NCBI GenBank assembly: GCA_003565575.1
Contig: PXBV01000265.1
Span: forward strand, 1 to 20,329
Reading direction: 5' to 3'
DNA: 20,329 nt
Origin: Psychroflexus sp.
GTDB taxonomy: Bacteria > Bacteroidota > Bacteroidia > Flavobacteriales > Flavobacteriaceae
The notes under the pieces were generated by a model. It saw only the letters and a program-made list of their open reading frames with translations. It made no database searches and was not told where the DNA came from. Below are positions 8,557 to 16,633 of the stretch, in pieces (positions within the stretch are counted from its first letter, which is position 1; each line of letters begins with the position of its first letter). The position numbers were made by a program, and so were the translations under genes.

Positions 8557-8916
8557 ATGAAAAATGTGTTGAGGACAGAACTGGAAGCTTGTTCTTACGA
8601 CCCAATGACTGGAGCATTTAGAGACGGATTTTGTAAATATGCTGTACAGGATACTGGTTTACACATTGTGGCTGCAAAGATGACGAAGGGATTTTTGGAA
8701 TGGAACAAAGCTCGTGGAAATGATTTAATCACACCAAAACCTCAGTGGAGTTTTCCTGGATTACAACCTGGAGATTGGTGGTGCGTTTGTATGGGCGTTT
8801 GGCTTAAAAGTAAAGCTGCAGGATTTCCGTTGTACTTAAAACTAGAATCTTGCCATGAGAAAATGCTGGAGTATGTGCCTCTGGAAACTCTGAAAGAATG
8901 GGAATATAGAGACTAA
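8557..8916 (+). CDS. DUF2237 family protein of unknown function
   Basis: A 119-residue soluble protein covering the whole DUF2237 domain. Family hallmarks seen are LEACSYDPMTGAFRDGFC at 9-26, GLHIVAA-MT at 34-43, the block ARGNDL at 52-57, and FPGLQPGDWWCVC at 66-78. It has five cysteines (12, 26, 76, 78, 99). The WCVC pair and the first two lie in the conserved blocks, which suggests metal binding or a redox role, but no function has been shown for the family that I know of. There is no signal peptide or membrane segment. It is separated from sqr by a strong terminator and converges with the alcohol dehydrogenase gene, so it is probably transcribed alone. Confidence 0.85.
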   Translation: MKNVLRTELEACSYDPMTGAFRDGFCKYAVQDTGLHIVAAKMTKGFLEWNKARGNDLITPKPQWSFPGLQPGDWWCVCMGVWLKSKAAGFPLYLKLESCHEKMLEYVPLETLKEWEYRD

Positions 8917-8920
8917 AATA

Positions 8921-8948
8921 GTCCTTCCAAAAAAAACTTCAGAAGGAC
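8921..8948. terminator. Hairpin between convergent DUF2237 and alcohol dehydrogenase genes
   Basis: A 7-bp perfect stem (GTCCTTC at 8921-8927, GAAGGAC at 8942-8948) with a 14-base A-rich loop sits between the two stop codons. Neither side has a long T run, so termination is plausible but weaker than at the other sites. Confidence 0.4.
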
Positions 8949-8975
8949 ATTATAGCTTTTACTTTATGTTATTTT

Positions 8976-10025
8976 TTAGTTTTTAAGCGACTGCATGTCA
9001 ATCACAAACCTGTATTTAACGTCAGAGTTGATGACACGACTGTAAGCTGTATTGATATTTTGAATATCGATCATTTCTACATCAGAAACAATATTATGTT
9101 GACTGCAGAAGTCCAACATTTCTTGGGTTTCTGCAATGCTACCAATAAGTGATCCTGCTAATCGTTTTCTTTTCACGATTAGACCTCCCCCATTCACACC
9201 TTTTAGAGGTTCTATAGCACCAACAAGACACATGGTTTTGTCTCTCTTTAGCAAGTTCAAATACGGATTTACATCGTGACCTACAGGAACAGTGTTCAAT
9301 ATAAAATCAAAAGAATTAGCATGTTTTTTCATTTGCTCAGCCTCTTTGGAAATTAAGACTTCATCTGCACCGAGGCGTTTTGCGTCTTCTGCTTTACTTG
9401 GAGATGTGGTAATCATTACAACATGTGCGCCCATGGCTTGGGCAAATTTAATTCCCATATGACCAAGTCCACCAAGTCCTACTACACCTACTTTGTCTCC
9501 TTTTTGAACTTTCCACTGATTCAACGGTGAAAATGTAGTAATACCTGCACAAAGCAGCGGGGGTACAGCTTTAATATCTAAAGTTTCTGGAATGCTCAAG
9601 ACAAATTTTTCATCAACGATAATGTTTTCAGAATAGCCACCAAAAGTATGTCCGCCCAAGTGTTTGTCTTTTCCGTTGTATGTAGCCGTCATTCCGTTCT
9701 CGCAGTATTGCTCCAGGCCTTCTTCGCAAGAATGACACTCTTGACAAGAATCCACCATACAACCAACTCCAACAACTTGTCCTTTTTTAAAATTTTTGAC
9801 TTCACTTCCTAAATCAACAACATGGCCAATAATTTCATGTCCAGGCACTACAGGATACTTCGAGTTTCCCCAATCATTTCTTACTTGATGAATGTCGCTA
9901 TGGCATACTCCACAATAATCAATTTCTATATGTACATCTGTTGGTAAGAGTTCTCTGCGCTGGATTGTCAATTCCTCTAAGTCAGCATCATTTGCTTTTG
10001 CCCCAAAGGCTTTAATATGATTCAT
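8976..10025 (-). CDS. Zinc-dependent NAD(P) alcohol/aldehyde dehydrogenase, YahK/cinnamyl-alcohol-dehydrogenase type
   Basis: Medium-chain dehydrogenase/reductase, 349 residues, cytoplasmic, interconverting aldehydes and alcohols. Catalytic zinc ligands fit C38 (DYCGVCHSD), H63 and E64 (PGHEIIG), and C159 (LLCAG). The structural zinc is held by C94, C97, C100 and C108. The Rossmann motif GLGGLGHMG lies at 183-191. After beta-strand 2 the sequence reads TTSPSK with no acidic residue, which favours NADP(H). Similarity to E. coli YahK is visible over almost the full length (for example VGVGCMVDSC, SFDFILNTV, KYRFVID). A broad-specificity aldehyde reductase is therefore the best guess. It is a single gene with its own promoter and faces away from the PUL regulator, so a role in the PUL is not suggested. 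Confidence 0.92.
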   Translation of the reverse strand: MNHIKAFGAKANDADLEELTIQRRELLPTDVHIEIDYCGVCHSDIHQVRNDWGNSKYPVVPGHEIIGHVVDLGSEVKNFKKGQVVGVGCMVDSCQECHSCEEGLEQYCENGMTATYNGKDKHLGGHTFGGYSENIIVDEKFVLSIPETLDIKAVPPLLCAGITTFSPLNQWKVQKGDKVGVVGLGGLGHMGIKFAQAMGAHVVMITTSPSKAEDAKRLGADEVLISKEAEQMKKHANSFDFILNTVPVGHDVNPYLNLLKRDKTMCLVGAIEPLKGVNGGGLIVKRKRLAGSLIGSIAETQEMLDFCSQHNIVSDVEMIDIQNINTAYSRVINSDVKYRFVIDMQSLKN

Positions 10026-10042
10026 AATGTTATGTTTTTTCC

Positions 10043-10072
10043 GAAATATAAATTACCAAAGTTGATTTACAA
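10043..10072 (-). promoter_or_regulatory. Candidate promoter of the alcohol dehydrogenase gene
   Basis: On the minus strand TTG (10070-10072), a spacer of exactly 19 bases, and TATATTTC (10043-10050) fit the Bacteroidetes TTG-N19-TAnnTTTG promoter with a single mismatch. It ends 17 bases before the start codon. Confidence 0.55.
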
Positions 10073-10422
10073 CCTGTTTTGACTTCATTTTAACCTAATC
10101 ACTAGTTGTACTAATGTGCCGTTGAAAATAGTTGATCTGTTAATTCCTGACTTTACTTGAAATTGACCATTTCTATTAGCATGAACAAATTTATGTAGTT
10201 TCAGGGTAATTCATAGTTTAAATATGGTCAGGTTGCTTGTTTAACGAATTTCAATTTATTTTAACTATACATTTCCATTTATTTATTTAACAATTGATGG
10301 TTTTTGATAATTTAGTTTACTCTACCTTACTTTTCATTTATGTGTTAAATACCAATGAAATCAATGTGTTGAGGTATTTTATCGGCTAATTTTATATTTA
10401 CTTACTCTAGTTCCATGAACTC

Positions 10423-10440
10423 TACATTTGATTAAATTTG
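10423..10440 (+). promoter_or_regulatory. Two candidate -7 elements ahead of the PUL regulator
   Basis: TACATTTG (10423-10430) and TAAATTTG (10433-10440) both match TAnnTTTG exactly and lie 10 bases apart. Neither has a good TTG at -33. Use of either gives a leader of over 100 bases before the sensor gene. Confidence 0.4.
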
Positions 10441-10554
10441 AGTCAACTTATTATGATTTTAGTAGCATTTAAAATCTTATAATTTCAATTTTTGATGGAG
10501 TTAATTTTTTTATTGTAACTTTAAATAAATTCTTGTCTAGGTCATTTTAACTTA

Positions 10555-13356
10555 ATGCAGCTTATGAAAACCCTTTTTTCATCATTAATTTTTTGTTATT
10601 CTGTTTTATTTACTTTCATTAGTTTTGCTCAAGAATTACCTCCAGTGTCCCAATACTCACCAAGTATATATAATGCGGATAACCAAAACTGGTCTGTGAC
10701 GCAAGCCACGAGCAAGGATCTTTTTTTTGCCAATAATAACGGTCTTTTAAAGTTTGATGGAGAACGCTGGCAGCTTTTTCCATCCCCCAACAATACGATT
10801 ATGAGGTCAGTTTTTGCAGTTGGTGAAATTGTATATAGTGGCGCATATATGGATTTTGGAGTCTGGTCTAAGAGTGATCTTAATGAATATTCCTACCAAT
10901 CTCTCTCTAGCGAGCTTCAACTTATTGAAGATGAGCAATTTTGGAAAATCGATAAAATCAATCAACTCATTGCTTTTCAATCTTTAAATTCCATTTATCT
11001 ATACAACACTATTTCTAAAACTTTTGAAGTTATCTCTTCTGAATATGGGATTACTAAAATGATGATTGTTAACAACATTTTGTATTACCATAAATTGAAT
11101 GAAGGGATATTCAAATTGGTTAACGGTGTAGAGCTTGCTGTAAATACTTCAGAATTTATTAAAAATAATATTGTTGTAAATCTTTACGTACTAAATGATA
11201 ATTTGCATGCTCAAACTCAATTTAATGGTATTATCAATCTATCGGATAATATTGTGTATGAGCCTGAAAACCTTAAAGATCTATGGTCTAGAATCTCAGT
11301 TTATAACAGTCTTCAAGTCGAAAATGGCGACATTTATTTAGGCACCATTTCTCACGGTCTTTTGAAACTTTCAAATAATCGCGTAGTTTATCACCTTAAC
11401 CAAGAAAATACGCTAAGTAACAACACGGTCTTAAACCTGTTTCAAGATAAAGACCGTAACATTTGGTTGGCTTTAGACAATGGTATTAACTCTATCAATA
11501 TGTCGTCTCATTTTTCAGTTTACACGGATGGAAACGGCGAACTTGGTACAGTTTATACTTCAATACATCATCAAGGTACTCTTTACCTAGGAACCAATCA
11601 GGGGCTTTTTTATAAAGATAACGAAACCGAAAAGTTTACATTAGTTGAAAATACCAAAGGGCAAGTTTGGAGCTTATTTGAACATGAAGAGCAGTTGTTT
11701 TGTGGGCACAACTCTGGTACGTTTTTAATCAGTGGTCATACAGCTGAGTTAATTTTTAATGAATCAGGAACATGGTTGTTTAAACCTATTGATGAGTCTA
11801 CAATTTTATCCGGAAATTATAACGGTTTGCACAAGTACAAAAGGTTAAATTCTGCTTGGGTGTATGATCAAAAAATTGATGGTTTTAATATCTCGACTAA
11901 GTATTTTGAATTTACCAAACCTCAAGAAATCCTTGTTAACCATGAATATAAGGGGATTTATAAGTTATCCTTAAATGATTCTTACAGTGAAATTATCGAC
12001 GTTTCTAAGATAGAATCTGTTCCTAAAGGGCTTTATTCTTCCATTATTAAATTTCAAGATAAAGTTTTGTATGCTTATGCTGATGGAATTTTCAGCTATG
12101 ATACCCATCAAGGGGAATTTAAAAAGGACTCTATTTTGTCATCCTTTTATACCCAAAATGAGTATACGTCTGGTCGATTAGTCCAATCCAAAGATGGAAA
12201 AATCTGGGGCTTCACAAAATCTGATATTTTTCAATTGCTCCCAAGCTCTTTGCAAGATGGTTACGTTTATGAAAAAGTGCCGCTTAGTAATGACGCTAGA
12301 AAACAGATCTCAGGATATGAAAATGTTAGTCTGTATAAGCCTGACGTGTTTTTATTTGGAAGTAGTAATGGCTATATCAAATTAAATTTGAACAATTACA
12401 AACTCCCTGAATCTAACATAAAATTCAACGATGTAGTGGTTAGCTCTAAAGACGGGTTTTTACTAGATGTAGACGATGTTGAACAAAATGAGTTCCCCAA
12501 CCGTTTTAATAATTTGGAGTTCCTTTTTTCATCTTATACTTTTGAATCGTTTTATAAAAGTGAGTACCAGTATAAATTATCAAATTTCAATTCGGAGTGG
12601 AGTGAGTGGCAATCAGACAACAGCGTTAGTTTTAAAAATCTGCCACCAGGCGATTATACTTTCAGTCTTAGATCAAGGGTTGGCTCAGAAAATATAAGCG
12701 AACCCATCACCTACACCTTTCAAATCAAAAAACCCTTCATGATTTCAAATTTAATGATTGGGGTCTATATAGTTTTGAGTTTAGTTTTACTATTCTTTAT
12801 TAATTCGATGTTTAAGAGATATTATAAAACTCAAAATCTAAAAATTCAGGAGGAAACTGCAAAAGAAATAGAGTTCAAAGAGCTGGAAAATCAGCGTAAA
12901 ATCATGCGACTTAAAAATGAGCAGCTCGAGCAAGATATAGAGAGCAAAAATAGAGAGCTGGCTATTTCTACCATGAGCCTCATCAAAAAGAATGAATTCC
13001 TTGCAGCGCTTAAAAGTGAGTTGAAGGATGTGAAAGCTAATGAAGGAAAAAACCTAGATAAAGTTTTAAGAACCATTAATAAAAACCTGAATAATTCTGA
13101 TGATTGGAGTTTTTTTGAAGAAGCCTTTAATAATGCGGATAAAGACTTTCTTAAGAAAATTAAATCCAAACACCCTTCCCTAACTCCCAACGATTTAAGA
13201 CTTTGTGCTTATCTGCGTCTTAATTTATCTTCAAAAGAAATCGCTCCGCTCTTTAACATTTCCACCAAAAGTGTGGAGGTGAAACGATATCGTTTGCGTA
13301 AAAAGATGGATTTATCTCGTGATGAAGGCCTTACTGACTATATACTTGAGTTGTAA
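10555..13356 (+). CDS. Membrane-spanning one-component PUL regulator (beta-propeller, Y_Y_Y, LuxR-type HTH)
   Basis: A 933-residue sensor that probably controls the adjacent susCD genes. Order: signal peptide ending FAQ near residue 26; a periplasmic beta-propeller of two-component-regulator repeats, with Reg_prop-like blades such as DLFFANNNGLLKFDG (~55-70), IYLGTISHGLLKL (~259), NIWLALDNGINSI (~303) and LYLGTNQGLFY (~343); a Y_Y_Y domain at ~650-712; one transmembrane helix at ~728-755; a long charged coiled coil at ~757-825; and a C-terminal LuxR/GerE-type HTH at ~876-925 (LSSKEIAPLFNISTKSVEVKRYRLRKKM). There is no histidine kinase, receiver or phosphoacceptor domain, unlike hybrid two-component systems. 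The second Met at 10564 (MKTLFSSL) gives a more typical signal peptide and may be the true start. The inducer is inferred to be a glycan fragment, not shown. Confidence 0.88.
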   Translation: MQLMKTLFSSLIFCYSVLFTFISFAQELPPVSQYSPSIYNADNQNWSVTQATSKDLFFANNNGLLKFDGERWQLFPSPNNTIMRSVFAVGEIVYSGAYMDFGVWSKSDLNEYSYQSLSSELQLIEDEQFWKIDKINQLIAFQSLNSIYLYNTISKTFEVISSEYGITKMMIVNNILYYHKLNEGIFKLVNGVELAVNTSEFIKNNIVVNLYVLNDNLHAQTQFNGIINLSDNIVYEPENLKDLWSRISVYNSLQVENGDIYLGTISHGLLKLSNNRVVYHLNQENTLSNNTVLNLFQDKDRNIWLALDNGINSINMSSHFSVYTDGNGELGTVYTSIHHQGTLYLGTNQGLFYKDNETEKFTLVENTKGQVWSLFEHEEQLFCGHNSGTFLISGHTAELIFNESGTWLFKPIDESTILSGNYNGLHKYKRLNSAWVYDQKIDGFNISTKYFEFTKPQEILVNHEYKGIYKLSLNDSYSEIIDVSKIESVPKGLYSSIIKFQDKVLYAYADGIFSYDTHQGEFKKDSILSSFYTQNEYTSGRLVQSKDGKIWGFTKSDIFQLLPSSLQDGYVYEKVPLSNDARKQISGYENVSLYKPDVFLFGSSNGYIKLNLNNYKLPESNIKFNDVVVSSKDGFLLDVDDVEQNEFPNRFNNLEFLFSSYTFESFYKSEYQYKLSNFNSEWSEWQSDNSVSFKNLPPGDYTFSLRSRVGSENISEPITYTFQIKKPFMISNLMIGVYIVLSLVLLFFINSMFKRYYKTQNLKIQEETAKEIEFKELENQRKIMRLKNEQLEQDIESKNRELAISTMSLIKKNEFLAALKSELKDVKANEGKNLDKVLRTINKNLNNSDDWSFFEEAFNNADKDFLKKIKSKHPSLTPNDLRLCAYLRLNLSSKEIAPLFNISTKSVEVKRYRLRKKMDLSRDEGLTDYILEL

Positions 13357-13443
13357 AACCAATACAAATCTCTTGATAAACCAAACATAGCCACTACAAT
13401 ACTTATTTTACCACATTCTGTATCGTTTTAGTTGGGTTAGAAA

Positions 13444-13495
13444 AATGCCTCTAATGCCTTGTAAATTATGAGTGTTTGAAGCATTTTGATATGCT
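13444..13495. promoter_or_regulatory. Possible operator region upstream of susC
   Basis: AATGCCT occurs twice, at 13444-13450 and 13453-13459, with a 9-base period. It is followed by a short dyad, AGCAT-N6-ATGCT, at 13480-13495. They lie between the regulator gene and susC, where the regulator would be expected to bind. The repeats are short and could be chance. I find no clean TAnnTTTG promoter in the 13357-13592 gap. Confidence 0.25.
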
Positions 13496-13592
13496 CAATT
13501 TTTTTTTAACACCTTGTAGATTTTTTGTAAACCAAAAGAAAGTAAAAAATTTAGAGCTTAACATTAGTTTTACATTAAATAATTTTTTAGAT

Positions 13593-16500
13593 ATGATAAA
13601 AAACTTTTTGGTAGCGTTTATATGTCTCTTTTCGGTTTGGACATATGCTCAAGAAAAAAACATTGAAGGTAGTGTTACAGATCAAGAGTCTGGAATGCCA
13701 TTATTAGGTGTTAATGTGATTATAGAGGGAACTAGCATTGGGACCACCACAGACTTTGATGGTAACTTTTCTTTATCTAGTGTACCTAATGATGCAACTG
13801 TTGTCTTTTCCTATTTAGGCTTTCAAACTCTCAGAGTTAAGGTTTCAGAAACCTCAGATTTTAATGTGGAATTAATTTCTGACACCCAAGCTTTGGATGA
13901 TGTCGTAGTAATTGGTTACGGGTCTAGTAGCAAAAGAAACATTACTGGTGCTGTAACGCAATTAAGCTCACAAAAAATTGAAAAGCTTGAACCTGTAAAT
14001 GCTGGTACCGCTTTGCAAGGAACTGTGGCGGGAGTTAATGCTCTAAGTATAGGAGGTTCTCCTGGAGCTGATGTAAACATCAGGATTCGTGGAATTGGGA
14101 CAAATGGAGACAACCGTCCGCTTATTATTTTGGATGGCTTCCAATATGAAGGACCACTAAACAGTATCAACCCAAATGATATCGAATCCTTTACAGTTTT
14201 AAAAGATGCTCAGGCCGCCATATATGGTTCTGCAGGTTCCAATGGTGTGATTCTTATCACGACTAAGCAAGGTAAGAGAAACCAAAAAGCTAAAATTAAG
14301 TACGATACATATTATGGCGTGCAGGAAACCACAAGAAGGCTCCCGTTGCTTAATGCTACAGAATACGCCTTGCTCTTAAATGAAAGCTATACCAATTCCG
14401 GGCAGGTATCACCCATCCAAAACTTTTCAAATCTTGGTGTAGGAACAGATTGGCAGAGTGCTGTTTTTCAACAAGCTCCAGTTTCAAGCCACAATATTTC
14501 AGCAGAAGGAGGAGGAGAAAACATGACTTACTCTCTTTCTGGATCTCACTTAGACCAAGATGGTATTGTGGGTGGCTCTAAATCTGGTTTCCAGAGGAGT
14601 ACAGCTAAACTTTCCCTCAATGCAGATTTGAGAGACAACTTAACAGTATCTTCATCAGTATTTTTCAATCACACCAAACGTAATTTACTCAACGATTTTG
14701 GCTTGGGATCTGTTTTGTTTAATGCGCTAAATATTGCTCCAACAATAGATCGTTCTGTAGATAATTTAACTGGTGAAATTGATTTGGGAAATGAAGTTAT
14801 AAACCCTCTTACTCAGATTGACAATACATTTAATCAAGTTATTAATAACCGATTAAGTGGTACGTTCCAAATCGATTACGATTATGCTAAAAATTTAAAT
14901 TTAACAGCTAGAATTGGTTTTAACTCTTCAACCGTAAGAGGCCGTCAGTTTTTACCTGAATTTAACTTTGGACCTAATAAGGTTTTCAACAGAGACATCA
15001 GTGGCGTAGATCAAAACATCAGTTACAATAATGATTACACATTCGATTTATTCAATACCTACAAAAATAAATTTAACGATGTACATAATGTAACCTTCTT
15101 GCTAGGAACAACTGCATATAGAGAATACGGTGAAGCCTTGTTTGGAGCTAATGTTGGAATTCCTAACAACAGTCCAGACTTTGCAGACTTAGGGCAAGCA
15201 ACAGGCTCTGGTGATTTAGAAACCAACGGCTCTTTTACATTTGATTTTAGAAGAATATCCTATTTTGGAAGATTAGAATATGACTTCGATAATAAATACT
15301 TATTTTCAGCTATTTTAAGATTTGACACATCTTCTAGTTTTGGGCCTAACAACCGAACAGGAGTATTCCCATCATTCTCTGGAGGATGGGTTGCTAGTGA
15401 AGAAGATTGGTTCAATTTCCCTGAAACCGTAGATTATTTTAAACTCAGATCTAGTTATGGTATTTTAGGTAATGATAGAATCCCAAATTTTGGTTTCTTA
15501 TCCCTACTCACAGGAGAAGCCACATATGTATCTGCAGTAGATGGTAGTTTGATTCAAGGTCAAGCTCTGGGTCAATTGCCAAATCCAAATTTGAAATGGG
15601 AGGAAGCAAGAAAATTTAACGTTGGTTTTGATACCTCTTTGTGGAAAAATAAATTTAACATCACAGTAGATTACTACAGAAATATAAGGGAAGATTTACT
15701 TATTCCTGGTATACCTGTTTCTGGAATTTTTGGAACTTCTGCTCCTGGAGCGTCTGCCCCTACTATAAATGCAGGAACTGTAAGAAATGAAGGGCTAGAG
15801 TTTTCTATAGATTATTCACAATCCTTTTCTGATGACTTTAGCATTTCAGCAGGATTTAATATAGCTACAATTGATAACGAAGTTACTCGCGTTAACGGTG
15901 CTCCATTTGTAGAAGGTGGTCAGTTTGGCGTAGGTCAGCCTGCTCCATCAAGAATGCAGGAAGGCTTGCCGCTAGGTTACTTCTTTGGTTATCAAACTGA
16001 TGGAATTTTTCAATCTCAAGCAGAGGCAGATGCTCATCCCAACCAAGAAGCCTTGGGAGGGCCAGCAAGAGCTGGAGATATTCGCTATTTAGACTTGAAT
16101 GGAGACGGCGTGATTGATGAAAACGACAGAACTTACCTAGGTGACCCTATTCCTGATGTAACTATGGGTCTGAATTTAACTATGAACTACAAAAATTTAG
16201 ACTTTTCTGTATATGCGTTTTCAAATTTAGGTCAAGAAATGGTTAGAAATTACGAGAGAGACCAACCTAACGTTAACCAATTGAACTACAGGCTTAACCG
16301 ATGGACTGGTCCTGGAACCTCCAATACAGTTCCAAGAGCTACAACTCAAGGTACTTCCAATAACGCCTTCTCAGACTTTTTTGTAGAAGATGCCTCATTT
16401 GCTAGAATCCAAACCATTAGTCTTGGGTATACTCTACCAAAGTCTATCTATGAGAAATCTGGCTTGAGTAAATTACGAATTTACGGTAAAGTGGACAACG

Positions 16501-16631
16501 TTGCTACATTTACAAACTACAGAGGGTTTGACCCGACTGCTTCTACTGGAGAACCTATAGGAGGTGGTATAGATTTTGGATTTTATCCACTACCAAGAAC
16601 GTTTATGCTTGGTGTTAATGTTGAATTATAA
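13593..16631 (+). CDS. SusC-family TonB-dependent outer-membrane glycan importer
   Basis: Outer-membrane beta-barrel that imports oligosaccharides with TonB energy, working with the SusD lid encoded next to it. The start is placed at the ATG at 13593, giving 1012 residues that begin MIKNFLVAFICLFSVWTYAQ, a clear signal peptide. The open frame reaches back to 13476, but those 39 residues are not signal-like. Order: carboxypeptidase-regulatory-like domain at ~24-96 (GSVTDQESGMPLLGVNVIIE); the SusC signature DDVVVIGYG at ~102; plug domain at ~115-225 (NIRIRGIG, DIESFTVLKDAQAAIYGSAG); then the long barrel, including YLDLNGDGVIDENDR, a calcium-loop-like stretch common in SusC proteins. The last residues (TFMLGVNVEL) form the final strand and end in Leu rather than the usual aromatic. 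SusD follows after two bases. Confidence 0.96.
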   Translation: MIKNFLVAFICLFSVWTYAQEKNIEGSVTDQESGMPLLGVNVIIEGTSIGTTTDFDGNFSLSSVPNDATVVFSYLGFQTLRVKVSETSDFNVELISDTQALDDVVVIGYGSSSKRNITGAVTQLSSQKIEKLEPVNAGTALQGTVAGVNALSIGGSPGADVNIRIRGIGTNGDNRPLIILDGFQYEGPLNSINPNDIESFTVLKDAQAAIYGSAGSNGVILITTKQGKRNQKAKIKYDTYYGVQETTRRLPLLNATEYALLLNESYTNSGQVSPIQNFSNLGVGTDWQSAVFQQAPVSSHNISAEGGGENMTYSLSGSHLDQDGIVGGSKSGFQRSTAKLSLNADLRDNLTVSSSVFFNHTKRNLLNDFGLGSVLFNALNIAPTIDRSVDNLTGEIDLGNEVINPLTQIDNTFNQVINNRLSGTFQIDYDYAKNLNLTARIGFNSSTVRGRQFLPEFNFGPNKVFNRDISGVDQNISYNNDYTFDLFNTYKNKFNDVHNVTFLLGTTAYREYGEALFGANVGIPNNSPDFADLGQATGSGDLETNGSFTFDFRRISYFGRLEYDFDNKYLFSAILRFDTSSSFGPNNRTGVFPSFSGGWVASEEDWFNFPETVDYFKLRSSYGILGNDRIPNFGFLSLLTGEATYVSAVDGSLIQGQALGQLPNPNLKWEEARKFNVGFDTSLWKNKFNITVDYYRNIREDLLIPGIPVSGIFGTSAPGASAPTINAGTVRNEGLEFSIDYSQSFSDDFSISAGFNIATIDNEVTRVNGAPFVEGGQFGVGQPAPSRMQEGLPLGYFFGYQTDGIFQSQAEADAHPNQEALGGPARAGDIRYLDLNGDGVIDENDRTYLGDPIPDVTMGLNLTMNYKNLDFSVYAFSNLGQEMVRNYERDQPNVNQLNYRLNRWTGPGTSNTVPRATTQGTSNNAFSDFFVEDASFARIQTISLGYTLPKSIYEKSGLSKLRIYGKVDNVATFTNYRGFDPTASTGEPIGGGIDFGFYPLPRTFMLGVNVEL

Positions 16632-16633
16632 TA

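Larger units (their letters stand above)
10026..10554. other. 529-bp AT-rich intergenic region between alcohol dehydrogenase and PUL regulator
   Basis: Divergent promoter region of the alcohol dehydrogenase (left) and the sensor-regulator (right). Apart from the candidate promoter elements listed separately I see no ORF of note, no tRNA, no strong hairpin and no tandem repeats. It is unusually long for this otherwise compact window and marks the boundary between the housekeeping block and the PUL. Confidence 0.6.

Noticed and set aside
10164..10230. Inverted repeat TGACCAT / ATGGTCA in the 529-bp gap
   Set aside because: Only 7 bp with 53 bases between the arms in AT-rich DNA; chance is sufficient.
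10555..13356. Hybrid two-component sensor kinase
   Set aside because: The periplasmic part looks like one, but there is no HisKA, ATPase or receiver domain between the membrane helix and the HTH.
13476..13592. 39-residue N-terminal extension of SusC
   Set aside because: The frame is open but the sequence is not signal-like, and a clean signal peptide begins at the ATG at 13593.
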